This document shows, in pieces, positions 43,152 through 51,558 of a stretch of DNA of 64,000 bases. The notes beneath the pieces were generated by a model. That model did not search any database. It had not been told where the DNA came from and saw only the letters and a program-made list of their open reading frames with translations. Made by a program: the position numbers and the translations under genes. Origin of the DNA: Nostoc sp. CHAB 5834 (GTDB taxonomy: Bacteria; Cyanobacteriota; Cyanobacteriia; Cyanobacteriales; Nostocaceae); NCBI GenBank assembly GCA_020829485.1, contig JAIVFU010000026.1, positions 15,665-79,664 of the forward strand, read 5' to 3'. How positions within the stretch are numbered: position 1 is the first letter of the stretch; every line of letters begins with the position of its first letter.

Positions 43152-44786
43152 ATGAAACGAATCTGGAAGTCTTTACTGCCAGCTTGGAAGTGGGTATTAC
43201 TTTCAGCTGCTACATCAATTTTGATAATCCTGACGCAGGTAACTTTACCCCTTTTGGCACAAGAACCTCCTGCTTCTACCACTATTGAAACGACAAAGCC
43301 CAGTTCAGAAACAACTAAAGTCCAAAAGTTACGGGAAGCGCTGCAACGTTCATCAACGCCAGAAGCGCCAAAACCCACCCCTGAAGTTTCCGAACCGAAA
43401 AAGCCAGAGTCGCCACCAGAACCCCCACTCAGCCCGGAAGAACTCACCCGTCAGCTAAAATTTATAGAAGCGGATAGACTTTATCTGGCGGGAAAAATCC
43501 CAGAGGCGGAAAAAATTTACCGCGAGGTTAAGCAACCTTTTGCTAAAACATCAGATAATCAACAGCGTAAAGCTGCCATACTCGACCCCACGCAACTATC
43601 CCCAGGAGGCAAAGTCTACTGGCGAGAATCAGAGGCGGGGATAGCACAAAAGTTGCAAACAAAAACTTTAGTACCTCTGCAACTATTAGTTGAGCAATAT
43701 CCTGAATTTATCCCTGGTCATATCCGATATGCTGAAGTATTGAAACAATACGATCGCACTAAAGAAGCATTAGATATATTAGAACGGGCTTCTTCACTGT
43801 ATCCAGACCAACCAGAATTAATTAAAGCTAGAGTTACAGCCCTAGCTGATGATAAAAAATGGATGGAAGCGTCTTTAGCGGCGCGTCAATTTGCTATTCT
43901 CAACCCGAAAAATCCCCAAGCGCCTGAGTTTACAAAACTAGCAGAGGAAAATCTGAACCGTTACAAATCTTATACACAAGGAGAAATTAGAGGCAATGTC
44001 ATCGGTAATATTATTACAGGTGCTTTAGGTTATGCCGTCACCGGTAGTCTGCTTGGGCCGTTTTCTGCCCTTGATTCTACCATTATGCTGCTACAGGGTG
44101 AACAAGCCATAGGTGAGTCGGTGGCAAAGCAAGCAAAAAAACAGATGGGTGTAATTATAGACGGAGATATTTTAGCATACGTCAATGAAATTGGGCAGAA
44201 ATTGGCGAAGGTAGGAGGACGGGACGAGTTTAAATACGAATTCTTTGTGATTCCAGAGGAAAGCCTTAACGCCTTTGCATTACCTGGGGGTAAAATTTTT
44301 ATTAATGCAGGTGCGATCGCTAAAACTAATTCCGAAGCAGAATTAGCTGGGTTAATCGGTCATGAATTATCCCATGTAGTTTTATCCCACGGTTTTCAAT
44401 TAGTCAGCCAAGGCAACCTAATCTCTAATGTTACCCAGTATATACCTCTGGGTGGCACCATCGGTCAACTTTTTGCACTAAGTTACGGCCGCGACATGGA
44501 ACGTCAGGCAGATAATCTCGGCACACGCCTAATTGTTGCCACTGGCTACGCTGCTGATGGTTTACGTAACTTAATGGTGACACTAGAAAAACAGCAAAAA
44601 AATGCTCCTCCTAGTTGGTTATCTTCGCACCCAGGCGGTAATGAGCGAGTTAGTTATTTAGAAAACCTGATTACCCGTAGTAGCTACAACCGTTACGCCT
44701 ATGAAGGAGTGGCGCGTCATCTAGAAATTAAAGCACGGGTGAAAAAGCTACTCGAAGAGAAAAAAGCAAGAGAGGAAAAAAAATAG
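43152..44786 (+). CDS. M48 family zinc metalloprotease with TPR-like region
   Basis: A 544-residue membrane-associated protease. A basic start and hydrophobic segment (WKWVLLSAATSILIILTQVTLPLLAQ, about 12-37) act as signal or anchor; a proline-rich linker follows; helical TPR-like repeats at about 100-265 (EADRLYLAGKIPEAEKIYREV; AEVLKQYDRTKEALDILERA); the M48 domain has LIGHELSHVVLSHG (about 401-414, zinc ligands) and the third ligand Glu in ERQADNLGTRL (about 450). It resembles BepA-type envelope quality-control proteases but with the TPRs before the protease. Confidence 0.9.
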   Translation: MKRIWKSLLPAWKWVLLSAATSILIILTQVTLPLLAQEPPASTTIETTKPSSETTKVQKLREALQRSSTPEAPKPTPEVSEPKKPESPPEPPLSPEELTRQLKFIEADRLYLAGKIPEAEKIYREVKQPFAKTSDNQQRKAAILDPTQLSPGGKVYWRESEAGIAQKLQTKTLVPLQLLVEQYPEFIPGHIRYAEVLKQYDRTKEALDILERASSLYPDQPELIKARVTALADDKKWMEASLAARQFAILNPKNPQAPEFTKLAEENLNRYKSYTQGEIRGNVIGNIITGALGYAVTGSLLGPFSALDSTIMLLQGEQAIGESVAKQAKKQMGVIIDGDILAYVNEIGQKLAKVGGRDEFKYEFFVIPEESLNAFALPGGKIFINAGAIAKTNSEAELAGLIGHELSHVVLSHGFQLVSQGNLISNVTQYIPLGGTIGQLFALSYGRDMERQADNLGTRLIVATGYAADGLRNLMVTLEKQQKNAPPSWLSSHPGGNERVSYLENLITRSSYNRYAYEGVARHLEIKARVKKLLEEKKAREEKK

Positions 44787-44829
44787 TGTTTTTGATGAAT
44801 CAAAACATAGAATTATTCGTCACTTAAAC

Positions 44830-45067
44830 TAAGCTGGTGCGCGTCTAAAGTATATAAACACTCTTGATGGGCGTTGACTGTTGACTGTTGACTGTTGACT
44901 GTTGACTGTTGACTGTTGATGGTTGACTGCTAAACTAGCCAAAACATTGTGTTTCCTGTCATCAGTCATCAGTCATCAGTCATCAGTCATCAGTCATCAG
45001 TCATCAGTCATCAGTCATCAGTCATCAGTCATCAGATAAATGTACAAATTAAATGTGTAACAGCTTA
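44830..45067. repeat. composite STRR element with inverted ends, copy 2
   Basis: Same plan as 7988-8158: TAAGCTG end, GCGTCTAAAGTATATAAACAC, about eight GTTGACT heptads, a loop, about twelve AGTCATC heptads, ATAAATGTACAAATTAAATG, CAGCTTA end. The heptad numbers differ from copy 1 but the ends and order are kept. Confidence 0.87.
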
Positions 45068-45102
45068 TCAGTTCCCTACTTATTTCTACTGGAGGATGAT
45101 TT

Positions 45103-45894
45103 ATGCCATCACAACTGCTTCGATTGATATCTTTGGGTAGTCTTGGCTTATCTTTGTGTCTCGGCAATTCCGTAGCAATGGCGCAATATGATTCTACTGG
45201 CGATGGCGTTGTCGTACCAACAGTACCATCAGATGGGTCATCAGTACCAACAGACACATCAACACCAATAGACACATCAACAGGTATACCAACTTCACCG
45301 TCACCTGACGGTACAACTCGGTTTACCTGTCAGACTTACAATGGTCAGTATACCGTTATGTATCAGCCACAAAGTCAACCAGGGCAATACTTTGCTTGGG
45401 CTGCGCCTGCGGCTTTGGGCGGTGGTTGGGATGCACAAAGGCGTTGTACAGCAATTGCCAGTCGTTTAGAACAGTATCGCCCAGATGGCTTACAAGAACT
45501 TCAGACATCTGTCGAAAATAACGAAAATATTGTCTGCGTCACAACAGAAGCTAACCCAACCTGTAGAATTGTGCTGACAGTACCGCGTGGGAAAGATCCT
45601 GTTGTTATCCGTAATAGTATTTTTCAGAACTTGACTACTGCTGACAGTGGACAACAGACTATAGCCGTTAACACTTATGGCGATCGCAGTCGTGGAGCCA
45701 ACGAATTATATAATTTAGGACGCACACTTCTAGGCGGTGGCAATAATCGGGTTAGTTCGTCTAGAAATGGGATTAATCTGAAACCTTTCCTCGATCGCAA
45801 AGATGGTGGTACTGGAAACAATTTGCGGAGTGGAGTAGCAATTCGTCGTCAGTCACAGCCTAATGTTCGCTTAAATCCTGGTAAGTTCCGCTAA
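45103..45894 (+). CDS. COP23-domain secreted protein
   Basis: A 263-residue exported protein. Signal peptide to SVAMAQ (about residue 27), a Thr/Ser/Pro-rich linker, then the COP23 domain: RFTCQTYNGQYTVMYQP, WDAQRRCTAIASRLEQYRPDGL, ENIVCVTTEANPTCRIVLTVPRGKDP, with four conserved cysteines. COP23 was named for a circadian-oscillating membrane protein of a unicellular cyanobacterium; the molecular role is not known. GGAGGAT lies six bases before the ATG, just after the composite repeat element. Confidence 0.85.
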   Translation: MPSQLLRLISLGSLGLSLCLGNSVAMAQYDSTGDGVVVPTVPSDGSSVPTDTSTPIDTSTGIPTSPSPDGTTRFTCQTYNGQYTVMYQPQSQPGQYFAWAAPAALGGGWDAQRRCTAIASRLEQYRPDGLQELQTSVENNENIVCVTTEANPTCRIVLTVPRGKDPVVIRNSIFQNLTTADSGQQTIAVNTYGDRSRGANELYNLGRTLLGGGNNRVSSSRNGINLKPFLDRKDGGTGNNLRSGVAIRRQSQPNVRLNPGKFR

Positions 45895-45987
45895 TATTTG
45901 AATTACTTAACAAGTCGGAACAATTTCACCAAATCCAAAAGATATCGTTGTTTATGTCACGGCAATCCTAAAATACAGATTTACATT

Positions 45988-46016
45988 AAGGTGGGTAAAC
46001 AGCCCACCTTATTTTA
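45988..46016 (+). terminator. rho-independent terminator of the COP23 gene
   Basis: AAGGTGGG pairs with CCCACCTT across GTAAACAG-type loop sequence and is followed by ATTTTAT. Confidence 0.7.
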
Positions 46017-46158
46017 TATGCGGTGAAAGACTTCTTGGGGTTTAGTAATTAAGCAACCGGACATGATAACTCCATTAATGAAAAATATCTAACCATTGCT
46101 GAATTTACAGAGGTGAGCGTGTAGTAAAATTTGCTCACCTCTGTCCATAACGTTGAAC

Positions 46159-46263
46159 ATGGCTTTACACTTATCCGGTCAAAATCTCCGAGGACGCAAC
46201 TTCAAAGGTCGGAAAAAACTTGTGGGTGTAAATAAATTTGATCTAAAAAATTTGACTTTCTAG
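46159..46263 (+). pseudogene. pentapeptide-repeat gene fragment
   Basis: A 34-residue frame, MALHLSGQNLRGRNFKGRKK and then LVGVNKFDLKNLTF. LSGQNLRGRNFKG has the pentapeptide pattern but it fades after two or three units, so this looks like the remains of a longer pentapeptide protein. No upstream ribosome site is clear. Confidence 0.35.
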
Positions 46264-46341
46264 TGGGATTTACAAGTTAAGTCATTCAATAGTAATCTTC
46301 TAGTGTCAATATTTACGCAAGAAGGTCTTGATTTCAGGAAT

Positions 46342-46779
46342 ATGATGAACTTTAAAATCCAGGGCTTTTTTACGACGTTAATAATTGGTACTGTGTCAGC
46401 GTTGACCATTTCAGATGCTATCTCTCAAAAGGTGAACGCCCAAACTACGCCTTCTTGTAATAATGCAACCATAAAAGGTAACTATGGAAGTACATTTAGT
46501 GGGACGGCCATAGGATTTCCTGTAGCTGGAGTTGGTTTAGTCAAAGTTGATGGAAGGGGAAATTTTCAAGGAACACAGACTAGTAGCGCTAACGGTAGTG
46601 TAACTAAAAACCAAACAAATTCAGGAACCTATAGTGTTAAACCAGATTGTACTGTGCAAATAGTATACACAGATGGTACTACTTCAAGCGGTACTATTGT
46701 TGATGGTGGCAAGGAAATCTTTCTTTTGCAAACCGATTCAGGTACAGTAATTGTTGAGACTTGGAAAAAAGTGAACTGA
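46342..46779 (+). CDS. small secreted hypothetical protein
   Basis: A 145-residue exported protein from ATG 46342 (CAGGAAT upstream; GTG at 46303 gives a longer frame). The signal peptide FKIQGFFTTLIIGTVSALTISDA...VNAQ ends near residue 34. The mature part is beta-rich and repetitive (IKGNYGSTFSGTAIGFPVAGVGLVKVDGRGNFQG; SGTYSVKPDCTVQIVYTDG), with two cysteines. Unnamed family of cyanobacterial extracytoplasmic proteins; no function proposed. Confidence 0.7.
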   Translation: MMNFKIQGFFTTLIIGTVSALTISDAISQKVNAQTTPSCNNATIKGNYGSTFSGTAIGFPVAGVGLVKVDGRGNFQGTQTSSANGSVTKNQTNSGTYSVKPDCTVQIVYTDGTTSSGTIVDGGKEIFLLQTDSGTVIVETWKKVN

Positions 46780-46963
46780 TTCACTCCATCTGTCCCAACG
46801 CTTAAAAATTAATGGGCGAAGGCGGAGTTCGTTTGTGTCGCTGCGAATTCCATTGCCTTGATATCATGTCTGCTTAATTACTTATTAAACTCGAAGAACC
46901 CGACCCAATACGGTTCGGTTAACATGTTTATTCGTCGGAGATCCCCCAACCCCCCTTAAAAAG

Positions 46964-47169
46964 CAGGGCTGTTTCATTCCCTAAAAGGCGCTGATTTACA
47001 AGCGTTTCAAGCAAAAAAACCAGGTGACTAAAAAATCTGATTGGGCAAGAAAATGGTGAACGCACTTAAATTTGCTGGTTGAGGTGGTAGTTTTTCTTTT
47101 TCCCACTCAAGCAAATTTCTGACTCATACTCTTGACAAAATCCCTAAGAGATCGAATGAAACAGCCCTG
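46964..47169. mobile_element. MITE-like element, family C, copy 1
   Basis: Perfect inverted ends CAGGGCTGTTTCATTC and GAATGAAACAGCCCTG bound 206 non-coding bases. The flanking tens CCTTAAAAAG (left) and CCTTTATAAG (right) match at 8 of 10. The element sits within a cyanobacterial GATCCCCCAACCCCCCTT-type repeat. Inside, AAATTTGCTGGTTGAG is partly inverted against CTCAAGCAAATTT. Confidence 0.8.
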
Positions 47170-47254
47170 CCTTTATAAGGGGAGGGTTAGGGTGGGGTAA
47201 AATACTTTCTTCATTCTCAGGTAGCTTGGGAATGTAGAGTTGAGTTTTTCCAAA

Positions 47255-48802
47255 ATGTCTTTAACTGAAGAAATTCTTTCCCAATTACCAGGCGATGTTT
47301 TAGCAGGGTTACGCCAAAGCGATCGCATTCTAACATCTCTGCGCGAAAACTCCGCACCAGTACCAACGTTAGTTAAAGAAAATCAACAGCCTTTAGGCGT
47401 TGCAGACAACGATGTGCTTATCTGCGGTGGCACTTTGGGTATTTTAATTGGTTGCGCCTTAGCGGTGAAGGGACTGCGGGTGATGTTGATGGAACGGGGT
47501 ATTTTGCGGGGGAGGGAACAAGAGTGGAATATTTCTCGCAAAGAATTAGATGTGTTTGTGGAATTAAACTTGCTGACTGAGGAAGAATTAGAGAGTGCGA
47601 TCGCAACTCAATATAACCCAGCGCGAGTTAGTTTTGCTGGCGGTACAGAGGTTTGGGTAGAGGATGTTTTGAATATTGGTGTAGATCCAGTTTATCTATT
47701 AACTACTTTGAAAACCCGATTTCTCACCGCAGGTGGAAAGTTGTTAGAAAACACACCCTTTACTGAAGCGGTGGTTCATCCAGATGGGGTGATGGTAAAT
47801 AACCAATTCAAAACTCGGTTGTTAATCGATGCAATGGGACATCTTTCACCGATCACTCAACAAGCACGTCAAGGCAAAAAACCAGACGCACTATGCTTAG
47901 TTGTAGGAAGTTGCGCCCAAGGTTTTGCGGAAAATAACTCAGGCGACTTGTTATTATCATTTACACCTTTGCAAAATCAATGTCAGTACTTCTGGGAAGC
48001 TTTTCCAGCCAGAGATGGCAGAACAACTTACTTGTTTACTTACATGGATGCAGATCCCCAACGTTTAAGTTTAGAAGCTTTATTTGAGGAATATCTGCGT
48101 CTTTTACCAGAATATCAGGGAGTGGAGTTGAGCAAACTGAAAATTCAGCGATCGCTATTTGGTTTCTTTCCTACCTATCGCCAAAGCCCCATCAAAACCC
48201 CTTGGAGTCGCATTGTAACAGTGGGAGATAGCAGTGGTAGTCAATCTCCCTTGAGTTTTGGTGGTTTTGGCGCAATGGTGCGTCACCTGAAGCGTTTAAC
48301 GTTTGGCATCTACGAAGCACTGGAAACAGAACAATTATCTGCAAAAGCCTTAGCACTACTGCAACCCTATCAGCCAAGTTTGACTGTTACCTGGTTGTTT
48401 CAAAGGGCGATGAGTGTTGGTGTAAATCAGAAAATTGCCCCAGATCAAATTAACCAACTCCTCTCGGCAGTATTTCAGGAAATGCAACAGTTAGGTACAC
48501 CAGTGCTAAAACCATTTTTACAGGATATAGTGCAGTTTTCGGCATTAACGCAAACACTGTTAAAAACTGGTTTAGATCATCCTCTATTAGTTGCCAAAAT
48601 AATTCCGCAAGTAGGTTTGGCAAGTTTGTTAGATTGGATGTTACATTACAGTAATTTAGGTGTATACACTGTCTTATTTTGGCTAAGTCCAATGCTAGAA
48701 ACATGGATTAAGAATCAACCAAAAGAACAACAATATTATTGGCATCGTTTGATTGATGCCTGGAAGTATGGATCTGGCGGTGATTACTCAGATGAAACTT
48801 AG
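47255..48802 (+). CDS. FAD-dependent oxidoreductase
   Basis: A 515-residue flavoprotein from ATG 47255 (TTG at 47240 is an alternative). An N-terminal helical piece (EEILSQLPGDVLAGLRQSDRI) precedes the dinucleotide-binding strand DVLICGGTLGILIGCALAVKGLRVMLMERG, where the second glycine motif is G-T-L-G. LLIDAMGHLSPI and VTVGDSSGSQSPLSFGGFGAMVRHL are the other FAD contacts, as in geranylgeranyl reductase and lycopene cyclase relatives. The C-terminal 120 residues are helical and hydrophobic. It heads a likely operon with two small membrane proteins, 23 bases downstream. Substrate unknown. Confidence 0.82.
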   Translation: MSLTEEILSQLPGDVLAGLRQSDRILTSLRENSAPVPTLVKENQQPLGVADNDVLICGGTLGILIGCALAVKGLRVMLMERGILRGREQEWNISRKELDVFVELNLLTEEELESAIATQYNPARVSFAGGTEVWVEDVLNIGVDPVYLLTTLKTRFLTAGGKLLENTPFTEAVVHPDGVMVNNQFKTRLLIDAMGHLSPITQQARQGKKPDALCLVVGSCAQGFAENNSGDLLLSFTPLQNQCQYFWEAFPARDGRTTYLFTYMDADPQRLSLEALFEEYLRLLPEYQGVELSKLKIQRSLFGFFPTYRQSPIKTPWSRIVTVGDSSGSQSPLSFGGFGAMVRHLKRLTFGIYEALETEQLSAKALALLQPYQPSLTVTWLFQRAMSVGVNQKIAPDQINQLLSAVFQEMQQLGTPVLKPFLQDIVQFSALTQTLLKTGLDHPLLVAKIIPQVGLASLLDWMLHYSNLGVYTVLFWLSPMLETWIKNQPKEQQYYWHRLIDAWKYGSGGDYSDET

Positions 48803-48825
48803 AATTTTAGCTCTGTGAGGATAAC

Positions 48826-49530
48826 ATGAGAGAACAGAAATCTGTAGGAATCAAATACTTTGCGGTGCTGATTGGATTCCTGCGCGATCGCCAAGGATTT
48901 CTAGAAGAAGTTCGCCAAGGTACGAGATTACCAAATAAAATTATTTCTCTACTAGTTTGCAGTTCCTTATTTCTCGCTGGTTATGGCGGAATCATTGGTG
49001 CATACCATAGTTGGATGCAAGCTTTGTCTTCCGCCATTAAACTTCCAGCCCTTTATTTAATTACGCTTCTAATTTGTATTCCAACGTTGTACTTTGCTAA
49101 CGTTGTTTTTGGTTCAAAGCGAACTTTTGGACAGCATTTAGCATTAGTGTTGACTGCTGTTTCAGTGACTAGCGTACTTTTATTGAGCTTTGCACCAATC
49201 ACACTGTTTTTCTTAATTACCACCAATAACTACCAATTTTTAATTCTGTTAAATGTATTCGTCTTTGCATTGACTGGATTTATTGGTGTTTCGTCTTTAT
49301 ATCACGCCACAACTTTAGTTTTAGAACAAGATAATGAAGGTAGTAAGACACGCCAGAAGATTTTACAATTTTGGCTATTTCTTTACGCTTTCGTAGGCAG
49401 TCAGTTAGGATGGACTCTCAGACCATTTTTTGGCACACCTGATTCTGCTTTTCAACTATTCCGCGAAAGAGAAGGTAATTTCTATTTAAGTGTCATTCAA
49501 GCTATTAGCTACCTCTTGGGAATCCGTTAA
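48826..49530 (+). CDS. multi-pass membrane protein, paralogue 1
   Basis: A 234-residue protein with about five membrane helices (ISLLVCSSLFLAGYGGIIGAY, KLPALYLITLLICIPTLYFANVV, LALVLTAVSVTSVLLLSFAPITLFFLI, FLILLNVFVFALTGFIGVSSLY, ILQFWLFLYAFVGSQLGWTLRPFF). The repeated pattern resembles the Yip1-like fold, but I do not claim membership. GTGAGGATAAC precedes the ATG. Probably co-transcribed with the FAD enzyme. Confidence 0.8.
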   Translation: MREQKSVGIKYFAVLIGFLRDRQGFLEEVRQGTRLPNKIISLLVCSSLFLAGYGGIIGAYHSWMQALSSAIKLPALYLITLLICIPTLYFANVVFGSKRTFGQHLALVLTAVSVTSVLLLSFAPITLFFLITTNNYQFLILLNVFVFALTGFIGVSSLYHATTLVLEQDNEGSKTRQKILQFWLFLYAFVGSQLGWTLRPFFGTPDSAFQLFREREGNFYLSVIQAISYLLGIR

Positions 49531-49572
49531 TCAGTCATTAGTAATTACAGAAAATATAAAAAGTAGAAAAAT

Positions 49573-50280
49573 ATGCGTAACAAGGAAAAGTTAGGAATTC
49601 AACAATTTGGTGTTTTGGTTAATTTATTGCGCGATCGCCAGTCATTCTTAGAAGAAATTCGTCAGGGAGTAAGATTACAAAATAAAATCAGTTCTCTATT
49701 TGTAACTAGTTCGATTTTCTTTGCCATCTATGGCGCAATTATCGGTGCATCCAACAGTTGGGCACAGGCATTATCTGGTGCTATCAAACTCCCAGCATTT
49801 TATTTATTAACACTGATTATTTGTTTCCCAACTTTATTTTTTTTCAACGTTTTGTTTGGTTCACGGAGCAGTATTCAACAGCATTTCGTTGTGTTGCTCA
49901 CATCTGTATCAGTGATTAGTGTGCTTTTATTCAGCTTGGCACCAGTTACGCTATTCTTTCTGATCACTACACCCGATTCTTATCAATTTTTTAAACTGTT
50001 GAATGTATTAATTTTTGGCATTACAGGCATCTTTGGCGTTAAGTTCCTTTATGAAGGAATGCAATTACTTTCTCAACAAGATGAAGTTGGTAAAAAAACC
50101 CGGACTACTATTTTAAGATCCTGGTTATTGCTTTATGCTTTTGTTGGTATGCAGTTAGGATGGTTTCTCAGACCTTTTTTTGGTGCGCCTGACTCTAAAT
50201 TTGAATTGTTTCGGGCAGTGAAAGGTAACTTTTATTTGGATATTGTAGCGGCGATTTCCGAAATTTTAGGTTTGCGTTAA
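49573..50280 (+). CDS. multi-pass membrane protein, paralogue 2
   Basis: A 235-residue tandem duplicate of the previous gene, well over half identical and collinear throughout (QQFGVLVNLLRDRQSFLEEI; KLPAFYLLTLIICFPTLFFF; WLLLYAFVGMQLGWFLRPFF). Conserved charged residues L-R-D-R-Q and R-P-F-F-G-A-P-D-S may be functional. Gap to the first copy is 42 bases. Confidence 0.8.
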   Translation: MRNKEKLGIQQFGVLVNLLRDRQSFLEEIRQGVRLQNKISSLFVTSSIFFAIYGAIIGASNSWAQALSGAIKLPAFYLLTLIICFPTLFFFNVLFGSRSSIQQHFVVLLTSVSVISVLLFSLAPVTLFFLITTPDSYQFFKLLNVLIFGITGIFGVKFLYEGMQLLSQQDEVGKKTRTTILRSWLLLYAFVGMQLGWFLRPFFGAPDSKFELFRAVKGNFYLDIVAAISEILGLR

Positions 50281-50332
50281 TCCAAGATTTATACGTGTAT
50301 TGAGTAAAAGTAATCGTACAGCTTAAAATTTT

Positions 50333-50536
50333 AGGGCTTACGCATTGACAAGAAATACCGAACATGGGGCAAGGTTAAAAACCATATCTTTCGTAAGGGC
50401 ACAGCATTGTTCCCTACAGCATGATCTATTTACGTAGTTTACCGCCGTAGGCATCGCAGGATAATTAAGAAAAGCCTGAAAACTTCCTCAAGATAGGTAA
50501 TGCACATCACAATGCATTTGTACAGTGCTAAGTCCT
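50333..50536. mobile_element. MITE-like element, family B, long copy 1
   Basis: 204 bases beginning AGGGCTTACGCATTGACAAG and ending GTACAGTGCTAAGTCCT, bounded by TA on both sides. About 90% identical to the inverted copy at 52672-52874 over the whole length (shared blocks: AAAACCATATCTTTCGTAAG, GGGCACAGCATTGTTCCCTA, GAAAAGCCTGAAAACTTCCT). An ACCGCCGTAGGCATCGCAG small-repeat module lies inside. Confidence 0.88.
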
Positions 50537-50636
50537 AGATTTGATAAAGCTAGTGTAATGTAATCTGGCGTGATTACAACGTTAGTTTTTTTGGGTATGT
50601 GGGTAGTATAAATTACCGAAAAAACTAATTTGGCAG

Positions 50637-51317
50637 ATGCTAATGTTCAAAAATAAATTATCACAATTCCATGCTTGGGGCGAATTTTCCACCTTGAGGT
50701 TAATGCATCGCCATATTGGGGCGATCGCAGTTTTAATTTTAATTAGCTTACTGAGTTCATTGAGTGGAACACCAGTTGAGCATACCATCTCTAACTCTTG
50801 GGAAGCTTTTCTCTGGGGATTAGCAGATCCAGTAATTGCCTTGGATTGTTTAGTTGGTATTGTTGCTATTGGCTTACTCTCATCTGTGTTTGTTCGTGGC
50901 GCTGCGATCGCTGGATCTTTTGTCTTAGCAACACTTTTGGGCATTGTGATTCATTTATTTCAGCTAAATTTACCAGGTACAGAAATAGCGATCGCCGTTT
51001 CTACCATCGTTTTTGGTACTATGCTGATGATGCCAAATCAACCAAACTTTATAGTACTTGCTCTGGTGGGCGTTAGTGCTGGTTTATTTCAGGGTTATGC
51101 TGATGCTGAATTTATTATTGGCGCAGGAATGATGCCCTTAATTGCCTATATACTAGGTATTACCTTAACTCTGTTTGCGGTTACGATGAGTGCCAAAGAA
51201 ATTGGTAGTGCAATGGGTATGGGAGAAATAAACCGAATTTTACCCGGAAAAATTAGCATTGCTGGCTTCGCTTTCTGTGCGATCGGCATTGTGTTTTTGA
51301 GCAATTCAATAATCTAA
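50637..51317 (+). CDS. HupE/UreJ-like membrane protein
   Basis: A 226-residue polytopic protein with six to seven helices. The arrangement EAFLWGLADPVIALDCLVGIVAIGLLSS, then GIVIHLFQLNLPGTEIAIAVSTIVFGTMLM, resembles the HupE/UreJ family of nickel or cobalt uptake and hydrogenase/urease accessory proteins. The usual G-x-x-H-P-x-x-G-x-D-H site is changed to A-D-P-V-I-A-L-D-C, so metal binding may be lost or altered. No urease or hydrogenase genes are nearby. Confidence 0.68.
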   Translation: MLMFKNKLSQFHAWGEFSTLRLMHRHIGAIAVLILISLLSSLSGTPVEHTISNSWEAFLWGLADPVIALDCLVGIVAIGLLSSVFVRGAAIAGSFVLATLLGIVIHLFQLNLPGTEIAIAVSTIVFGTMLMMPNQPNFIVLALVGVSAGLFQGYADAEFIIGAGMMPLIAYILGITLTLFAVTMSAKEIGSAMGMGEINRILPGKISIAGFAFCAIGIVFLSNSII

Positions 51318-51445
51318 ATCACAATACAGTTCAGTTAAGCATTTTTTCTTCTCTCTGTGTTCTCTGCGCCTCTGTGGTTCGTCGTTAAAAAAAATGACTT
51401 TGATAAAGAGTTTTAGCGTTAACCCAAGCGTATTGATCTAAATCA
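51312..51445. mobile_element. MITE-like element, family D, with 10-bp direct repeats
   Basis: The direct repeat ATCTAAATCA is at 51312-51321 and 51436-51445. The 114-base element between starts CAATACAGTTCAGTTAAGC and ends TTAACCCAAGCGTATTG, the same end pair as the element at 19938-20073. Its interior contains the common CTCTGCGCCTCTGTGGTTCG module. The left direct repeat overlaps the stop of the HupE-like gene. Confidence 0.9.
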
Positions 51446-51558
51446 AATATTTCAATTCAGTGGAATACATTTATTTGTGGGGGCGTACATTTAGCTGTAC
51501 GCCCCCACTACGTCTTCAGACTGAAAATTGTCCAGCAAGTAAGTAGCACAGGGTTTTA

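Larger units (their letters stand above)
45895..46341. other. intergenic with a terminator and a gene fragment
   Basis: Contains the terminator at 45988 and a pentapeptide-like fragment at 46159. Otherwise no feature. Confidence 0.5.

Noticed and set aside
44949..45140. 63-codon frame through the AGTCATC heptads (VISHQSSVISHQSS)
   Set aside because: It is the translation of the repeat array and runs out of frame into the COP23 gene.
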